A stretch of DNA of 8,679 nucleotides from Calditrichota bacterium (GTDB lineage: Bacteria > Calditrichota > Calditrichia > RBG-13-44-9 > J075): contig JAJRYW010000004.1 of the NCBI GenBank assembly GCA_024275555.1, positions 1 through 8,679 of the forward strand, in the 5' to 3' direction. Positions 5,010 through 8,679 of this stretch are shown here, in pieces. The notes under the pieces were generated by a model. The model searched no databases. It saw nothing but the letters and a program-made list of their open reading frames with translations, and had not been told where the DNA came from. A program made the position numbers and the translations under genes. Each line of letters begins with the position of its first letter. The first letter of the stretch is position 1.

Positions 5010-5870
5010 TTAAATGGCAATCAGAAGCTCGCGGAGCACTTTTGCAGCAAAAGCCGTGGAGTTTCCGGTCGGATCGATTTTGGGCGAGAGTTCCACCACA
5101 TCACACCCGACAATGTTCAGCCCGGCAATCCCTTTTAAAAAAGCGATGAATTCCGGGAAAAAAATGCCCCCGGCTTCCGGGGTGCCGGTGCCCGGGAACT
5201 GGGCCGGATCAAAGATGTCCAGGTCTAAGGTGAGATAGACGGGGAAGCCTTGCAGTTGAGCGGCGTTCTCCAAAAATGCTTTCGTGTCGAATGGGAAAAG
5301 GCGGGTGTGCTGCCGGGCAAATTGCCACTCCTCCCGGCTGCCGCTGCGAATCCCGACCTGGTGAAGACAATCTCCCTTTTGGAGCATCTCCAGGCAGCGG
5401 CGCATCACGGTGCCGTGGGAGAGGCGGTCGCCAAACAATTCATCGATTAAATCCAGGTGGGCGTCCAATTGCAGCAGGTGCAAACCCTGGTATTTTTCCA
5501 GCGCCGCTTCAATAACCGGCAGGGTGATGAGATGTTCGCCCCCGATAAAGCAGGGCCGTTTCCGGTCGGCAAATAACTCCCGGGCTGCCTCCCGGATCAT
5601 CTCCAGCACCCCGGTTTTGTTGCCGATGGGCAAGTCCAGATCGCCGGCGTCGTGGATGGCTTTTTCGGTGATTTCCCGGTCAAAGTAGGGGCTGTAATCT
5701 TCCTGCGAATAGAGCGTCTCGGCGCGAACGGCCTGGGGAGCAAAGCGGGAGCCGGGCCGGTAGCTGGAGGTGCCGTCATATCCGGCGCCAATCAGCACCA
5801 GGTCGGCATCGCTGTAGCTGCTCCGGCAGCCCTCATAGGGAACACGCGGTATGAGCGACTCATTGAGCAT
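5010..5870 (-). CDS. speB: Agmatinase (ureohydrolase family)
   Basis: The 286-aa product is an arginase/agmatinase-family binuclear manganese enzyme. All expected metal ligands are visible: H113 in GGEH, D136, H138 and D140 in LDAHLD, and D216 and D218 in LTLDLDIFDP. The segment PGTGTPEAGG (226-235) and E260 in DVVELSP complete the signature. The PGTGTPE loop and the partnership with spermidine synthase favour agmatinase (agmatine to putrescine plus urea) over arginase or formiminoglutamase. The ATG at 5870 is preferred over the adjacent TTG at 5873: AAAGGA lies 8 nt before the ATG, inside the end of speE. The start overlaps the speE stop by 11 bp, so the two are probably translationally coupled. 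Confidence 0.93.
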   Translation of the reverse strand: MLNESLIPRVPYEGCRSSYSDADLVLIGAGYDGTSSYRPGSRFAPQAVRAETLYSQEDYSPYFDREITEKAIHDAGDLDLPIGNKTGVLEMIREAARELFADRKRPCFIGGEHLITLPVIEAALEKYQGLHLLQLDAHLDLIDELFGDRLSHGTVMRRCLEMLQKGDCLHQVGIRSGSREEWQFARQHTRLFPFDTKAFLENAAQLQGFPVYLTLDLDIFDPAQFPGTGTPEAGGIFFPEFIAFLKGIAGLNIVGCDVVELSPKIDPTGNSTAFAAKVLRELLIAI

Positions 5871-6705
5871 CAATTAATTCCTTTACAAAATTGGGCAAGG
5901 CAAATGCGCCCCGGTGCAAACCGTCATTATAATAACGGAGCGGATGGGCAAACTGCCGGTAGTACGCTTCCCGGAAATCCCGCATGGGATGGTATTGCTT
6001 GCTGGCGAATCCGAACAGCCAGTGCCCGGACGGGTAAGTCGGGATATGGGCCTGGTAAAAATAGAGCCGGGGAAAGACCCGTCGCAATTTGGCCGAGATT
6101 TTGGCCACTTCTTCGGCCTGCCAGGCTGGCGATTCGCTTTGATTGACCAGGATGCCGTCATCGGAAAGCACCTTGAAACAATCCTGGTAAAATGCATGGG
6201 TAAACAATCCTTCCCCGACGCTGATGGGATCGGTGGAATCGATAATCACTATATCGTAGCGCTCCGTTGTTCCTTTGACAAACTTGACTCCGTCCTCAAA
6301 GCGGCACTCGACCCGGTCAGACAACACTGCCCCGGCAACGGAAGGCAGGTATTCCAGGCTGGCCCGGGTCACCAACTCATCAATATCCACCAGGGTTACT
6401 TTTTCTACCGATTGATGTTTTAAACACTCCCGCACCGTCCCGCCGTCTCCCCCGCCAATAATAAGCACCCGGCGGGGGTCGGGATGCACAAAGAGCGGGG
6501 TATGGGCAATCATTTCGTGATAAACAAATTCGTCTCTCTCGGTCAACATCACCAACCCGTCGATTAATAAAACCCGGCCCAGTCCTTTGGATTGCACCAC
6601 TTCCACTCTCTGGTAGGAACTCTGCCGGGAAAACAGCACTTTTTCAATTTCGAATGAAAAACTCCCTTTAATCTCCGGATAATATTCTTCGCATTGTACG
6701 GCCAT
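5860..6705 (-). CDS. speE: Spermidine synthase (polyamine aminopropyltransferase)
   Basis: The 281-aa product transfers the aminopropyl group of decarboxylated SAM to putrescine. Signatures include SYQRVEVV (30-37), GGGDGGTVRE (84-93) for dcSAM binding, VDIDE (106-110), the catalytic IIDSTDP with D156 and D159, and TYPSGHW (223-229). The ATG at 6705 is chosen because AGAGGG (6711-6716) lies 5 nt upstream, the length is normal for SpeE, and a promoter-like site fits just before it. The frame continues open upstream to another ATG at 6840, which would add 45 residues (METNQPELFLTG to KKREK), but that ATG has no ribosome binding site. speB follows with an 11-bp overlap. The decarboxylases that supply agmatine and dcSAM are not in the window. 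Confidence 0.94.
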   Translation of the reverse strand: MAVQCEEYYPEIKGSFSFEIEKVLFSRQSSYQRVEVVQSKGLGRVLLIDGLVMLTERDEFVYHEMIAHTPLFVHPDPRRVLIIGGGDGGTVRECLKHQSVEKVTLVDIDELVTRASLEYLPSVAGAVLSDRVECRFEDGVKFVKGTTERYDIVIIDSTDPISVGEGLFTHAFYQDCFKVLSDDGILVNQSESPAWQAEEVAKISAKLRRVFPRLYFYQAHIPTYPSGHWLFGFASKQYHPMRDFREAYYRQFAHPLRYYNDGLHRGAFALPNFVKELIDAQ

Positions 6706-6734
6706 CTTTTCCCTCTTCTTTTGCAATTTCGCGC

Positions 6735-6765
6735 CAATTTTAACCATTTTTTTAAGCGGTTCAAA
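6735..6765 (-). promoter_or_regulatory. Candidate Bacteroidota-type promoter for speE-speB
   Basis: On the minus strand TTTG (6765 to 6762), 19 bp and TAAAATTG (6742 to 6735) match the TTTG...TAnnTTTG pattern with one mismatch. Transcription from about 6730 would leave roughly 25 nt before the ATG at 6705, including its AGAGGG. The geometry resembles the promoter before the DUF423 gene. Confidence 0.35.
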
Positions 6766-6867
6766 CGGAAAAGAAAATGTGCGGAGATCGCTCAGGATGT
6801 CGTTGCCCGTTAAAAAAAGTTCTGGTTGGTTTGTTTCCATTATGGCTTAGGAATTGGCCGGGGCGGG

Positions 6868-6883
6868 GGGTAAATTTTTACCC
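6868..6883. promoter_or_regulatory. 7-bp perfect dyad upstream of speE
   Basis: GGGTAAA (6868-6874) and TTTACCC (6877-6883) are inverted repeats around TT. The site lies 28 bp upstream of the alternative speE ATG at 6840 and 162 bp upstream of the preferred start. It may be a transcription-factor site. No strong terminator features accompany it. Confidence 0.3.
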
Positions 6884-7044
6884 TGACTGAGGCGATCTGC
6901 CAACTTATCGGAAAACCGAACCCATCCAAATTAATCCCCGGGGAGGAAGCCCGGCTGATTGTGCAGGATCTGTATGGGGTGGATCATGCTTTAAAGGTGG
7001 TCGAAGCTTCCCTGCTGGATTATGATGAGGCCTGCGGCCAATAA
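6874..7044 (+). pseudogene. Orphan 56-codon coding-like frame without start codon
   Basis: Between TAA at 6871-6873 and TAA at 7042-7044 the plus strand is open for 56 codons that read like protein (LTEAICQLIGKPNPSKLIPG, then EEARLIVQDLYGVDHALKVV). There is no ATG; the only near-starts are internal GTG codons without a ribosome binding site. It lies antisense to its neighbours between speE and the DUF6249-like gene. The likeliest reading is the C-terminal remnant of a decayed gene whose front was deleted. A non-ATG small gene or chance are alternatives. I do not recognise the family. Confidence 0.35.
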
Positions 7045-7075
7045 AAACCGGCGGGGCTGGCTTTAAACCCCGCCG
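7041..7075 (-). terminator. Intrinsic terminator of the DUF6249-like gene
   Basis: On the minus strand CGGCGGGG (7075-7068) and CCCCGCCG (7056-7049) form an 8-bp GC stem with an 11-nt loop, followed by GTTTTTAT. It starts 12 nt after the stop of the minus-strand gene. This is a textbook rho-independent terminator and the strongest in the window. Confidence 0.85.
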
Positions 7076-7086
7076 CCAGTTTACTG

Positions 7087-7434
7087 CTATGAATGGTTTT
7101 GCGACTGTTGCTGTTTTTTGGCAATGGCATAATAGCTCAAAAACCCGATTCCGGAAAACAGGAACATCATACCTACCAGCGCTTCGTCGCTCATGTGCTC
7201 CGGAAAAAGCAGCCTTAATAAAAAGGCCAGGCCCAACCCAATCAGCACCAAACCCCATTTAACGGAAGATAGCGGGTTCTCGCCGGCGTGATTTTGATAC
7301 AGGTACTTAAGATTTTCATCAATTCTCCCTTTTTCAATCAGCATTTTGCGCACCCGGTTATCGGATAAAATTTTGATGATTGCTGCGAACGTAATAAAAA
7401 ATACTATCGGGATCAATGCTTCGAAACTGTCCAT
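7087..7434 (-). CDS. DUF6249-like small membrane protein
   Basis: The 115-aa product has three hydrophobic segments (about 7-23, 60-77 and 86-104). Between the first two is a charged cytoplasmic-looking stretch, RVRKMLIEKGRIDENLKYLY (27-46). The pattern of an N-terminal helix, a LIEKG motif, KWGLVLIGLGLAFLL and MMFLFSGIGFLSYYAIAKK resembles short DUF6249-type membrane proteins of Bacteroidota and relatives. Their function is unknown. AGGGGA lies 7 nt before the ATG. The gene is divergent from an ECF sigma/anti-sigma pair, with 215 bp between them. In this group such proteins are often found beside sigma/anti-sigma genes, so a role in the same response is plausible but not shown. The family assignment is from memory of the pattern. 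Confidence 0.7.
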   Translation of the reverse strand: MDSFEALIPIVFFITFAAIIKILSDNRVRKMLIEKGRIDENLKYLYQNHAGENPLSSVKWGLVLIGLGLAFLLRLLFPEHMSDEALVGMMFLFSGIGFLSYYAIAKKQQQSQNHS

Positions 7435-7463
7435 TTGTTATTCCCCTTGTTCGGTTAAATTTG
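7434..7463 (+). promoter_or_regulatory. Candidate Bacteroidota-type promoter toward the sigma gene
   Basis: TTTG (7434-7437), 18 bp and TAAATTTG (7456-7463) match the consensus exactly apart from a slightly short spacer. Transcription would start near 7468 and leave a leader of about 180 nt before the sigma gene at 7650. The site overlaps the start region of the divergent membrane-protein gene. Confidence 0.35.
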
Positions 7464-7508
7464 GTTTCCGGTCAACTTCTATAGAAACAGACAAATCAAA
7501 AACGGCCT

Positions 7509-7521
7509 GGTTGCAGCAACC
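7509..7521. promoter_or_regulatory. 6-bp dyad in the sigma-gene leader region
   Basis: GGTTGC (7509-7514), A, GCAACC (7516-7521) is a perfect inverted repeat in the 215-bp divergent gap. It could be an operator for either gene. The remainder of the gap holds an A-run (near 7580) and no other site I can support. Confidence 0.25.
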
Positions 7522-7649
7522 GGAATAAAATTGCTATTGAGCCTTTCCCGGTCCGCTCCATCCACCCGGGAACCCGGCCAAAAAAAAACAGCGGTGCAAC
7601 TTTTCGGCGGCACACCGGTCTGTTGGTAGTGTAGATAATTGCAGGGATT

Positions 7650-8252
7650 ATGGATTCGGATCGGGTACTCATAGAAAAGATCATCCGGGGCGACACGGCC
7701 GCGTTTCGCGACCTGATCGAGCAATTTGAGAAGCTGGTTTGCCAAATTGTCTTTCGGATGATCAGCAACGAAGCGGACCGGGAAGAGGTATGCCAGGAGG
7801 TCTTCCTCAAAGTATATCGCAATTTGTCGAAATTTGAGTACCAGAGTAAACTCTCCACCTGGATCGCCCGGATTGCTTATCATACCGCCATCAATTATCT
7901 TAAGAGGAAGCGGGTGTTGTTGTATGATGATCTTCCGGAGCGCCAAACCGGCCGGGCAGACCGGGAGGATGCCGAGTATACCGGTATTACCTCGGTCGCC
8001 GTGGAGCAGGAGCCGGGCGAGCAGCGTTTGATGCGGCAGGAACTGGAAGAACTGCTCCACAAGGAAATCGAAGCCCTGCCGGTGCTTTATCGAACCGCGA
8101 TTACGCTCTATCATTTGCAGGAGATGAGCCTGAAGGAAATTGCCGAAATTACCGACTTGCCGCTGGGCACCATCAAAAGTTATCTTTACCGGGCCCGCAA
8201 GCATCTTAAGCAGCAGCTTCTGGCAAAATATCCACTGGAGGAGTTATGGTAG
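7650..8252 (+). CDS. ECF-type RNA polymerase sigma factor
   Basis: The 200-aa product has the two domains of extracytoplasmic-function sigma factors and no region 3. Region 2 spans about residues 12-88 (FRDLIEQFEKLV, DREEVCQEVFLKVYRNL, KLSTWIARIAYHTAINYLKR). Region 4 spans about 131-189, with its helix-turn-helix at 159-183 (MSLKEIAEITDLPLGTIKSY, then LYRARKHLK). A variable acidic linker joins them (about 90-125). It should direct RNA polymerase to a stress regulon when freed from its anti-sigma factor. The start has only a modest AGGG at 3 nt spacing, but an in-frame TAG lies just upstream. The anti-sigma gene overlaps its last 7 bp, typical of co-translated pairs. A long antisense open frame over this gene is a shadow. 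Confidence 0.95.
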   Translation: MDSDRVLIEKIIRGDTAAFRDLIEQFEKLVCQIVFRMISNEADREEVCQEVFLKVYRNLSKFEYQSKLSTWIARIAYHTAINYLKRKRVLLYDDLPERQTGRADREDAEYTGITSVAVEQEPGEQRLMRQELEELLHKEIEALPVLYRTAITLYHLQEMSLKEIAEITDLPLGTIKSYLYRARKHLKQQLLAKYPLEELW

Positions 8253-8679
8253 AAAACCAGGCCGCACAGCCGCATTTAAGCGATGAACAATTGCAAGCCT
8301 ACCTCGATGGAGAGGCCGGGGCGGAACAGCCGCGTCTCGAAGCGCATTTGCGCAACTGCGCACGCTGCCGGGCAGAGTTGCGCTCTTACCGGGCCGTCTA
8401 CCGGCAGTTGCACAGCGAACCGGGATGGCTGCTCTCAGCCGACTTTGCCGACCGGGTCATGGAGTCGGTCGACCGGAGCGCCTCGCCTCGCTTCGACCGG
8501 GTCGAACTGCTGCTTACGCTGGTTGTGTTTGTTTCCGGAATCGTCACGCTCTCATATGTGATGGATATGTCCGGCTATATCAGGAGGTTGGCCGCCGGCC
8601 TGGCAACGCTGCTTCCCGCCGAAACTCTGACAGCCCTGCTTCCCTCCGGCCACGCCTGGGTTCTGCCCGCCGCAGTGGG
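8246..8679 (+). CDS. Zinc-finger anti-sigma factor, partial (runs off right edge)
   Basis: An ATG at 8246, with GGAGGAG just upstream inside the sigma gene, opens a frame that continues to the window edge (144 codons visible). Residues 10-45 carry the anti-sigma zinc motif HxxxCxxC with H34, C38 and C41 (LEAHLRNCARCRAEL), preceded by LSDEQLQAYLDGEAG, a common start in this family. A hydrophobic segment at about 87-105 (ELLLTLVVFVSGIVTLSYV) is a single membrane helix. The cytoplasmic N-terminal domain should bind the sigma factor encoded immediately upstream and hold it at the membrane. The sensor part after the helix is cut by the edge, so its signal cannot be judged. Confidence 0.9.
   Translation, partial: MVENQAAQPHLSDEQLQAYLDGEAGAEQPRLEAHLRNCARCRAELRSYRAVYRQLHSEPGWLLSADFADRVMESVDRSASPRFDRVELLLTLVVFVSGIVTLSYVMDMSGYIRRLAAGLATLLPAETLTALLPSGHAWVLPAAV

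Noticed and set aside
5652..6423. Two overlapping plus-strand open frames (5652-6146 and 5914-6423)
   Set aside because: Both are antisense shadows of speB/speE, which carry full catalytic signatures.
6905..7258. Minus-strand open frame of 117 codons
   Set aside because: It is a shifted frame of the DUF6249-like gene that runs through its intrinsic terminator, and its product is Pro/Arg-rich.
7479..8204. Minus-strand open frame of 241 codons
   Set aside because: It is long, but it is antisense to the sigma factor, which has clear regions 2 and 4 and an overlapping anti-sigma partner.
8283..8561. Plus-strand open frame of 92 codons
   Set aside because: It is a shifted frame within the anti-sigma gene; the correct frame has the HxxxCxxC motif and a membrane helix.

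Overview
The window reads as chromosomal DNA of a mid-GC bacterium, probably from the Fibrobacterota-Chlorobiota-Bacteroidota (FCB) side of the tree, such as Bacteroidota, Calditrichota or KSB1. This placement is an inference. It rests on four promoter-like sites that match, or nearly match, the Bacteroidota consensus (TTTG, about 19-21 bp, TAnnTTTG), on A/G-rich ribosome binding sites, and on gene families common in that group: a short DUF6249-like membrane protein beside an ECF sigma/anti-sigma pair, a BamA/D15-like surface protein, and a secreted TPR protein. No rRNA, tRNA, CRISPR array, transposase or phage gene is visible.

Layout from left to right. A partial BamA/D15-like outer-membrane protein gene runs off the left edge on the minus strand. 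It is divergent from a plus-strand pair, a DUF423 membrane protein followed by a membrane-anchored M23 (LytM) metallopeptidase. About 1.1 kb (2214-3320) then has no confident gene. It holds a 94-bp inverted repeat, a roughly 325-bp MITE-like element with a structured GC-rich core, and one possible 57-aa ORF. Next come a secreted TPR protein and a pterin-4a-carbinolamine dehydratase (phhB) on the plus strand. They converge on a minus-strand polyamine pair in which spermidine synthase (speE) overlaps agmatinase (speB). Upstream of speE lies an orphan 56-codon reading frame with no start codon. A minus-strand DUF6249-like membrane protein with a clear intrinsic terminator follows. Divergent from it are an ECF sigma factor and its overlapping zinc-finger anti-sigma factor, which runs off the right edge.

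How the genes work together. SpeB hydrolyses agmatine to putrescine and SpeE aminopropylates putrescine to spermidine, so the pair covers the last two steps of the agmatine route. Arginine decarboxylase and SAM decarboxylase must be encoded elsewhere. The sigma/anti-sigma pair is a standard stress-sensing module: the anti-sigma factor has a HxxxCxxC zinc motif and one membrane segment. The remaining genes look like housekeeping or envelope functions.

The most interesting region is 2214-3148. The MITE-like element at 2522-2846 has inverted arms that each carry three CACNGAT-like units in exact 10-bp phase. Its 100-bp core packs two perfect 16-bp palindromes built on GGCCGGCC between two small hairpins with tetraloops, and a 10-mer (A4T6) is repeated directly at both outer ends. 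No protein is encoded inside it.
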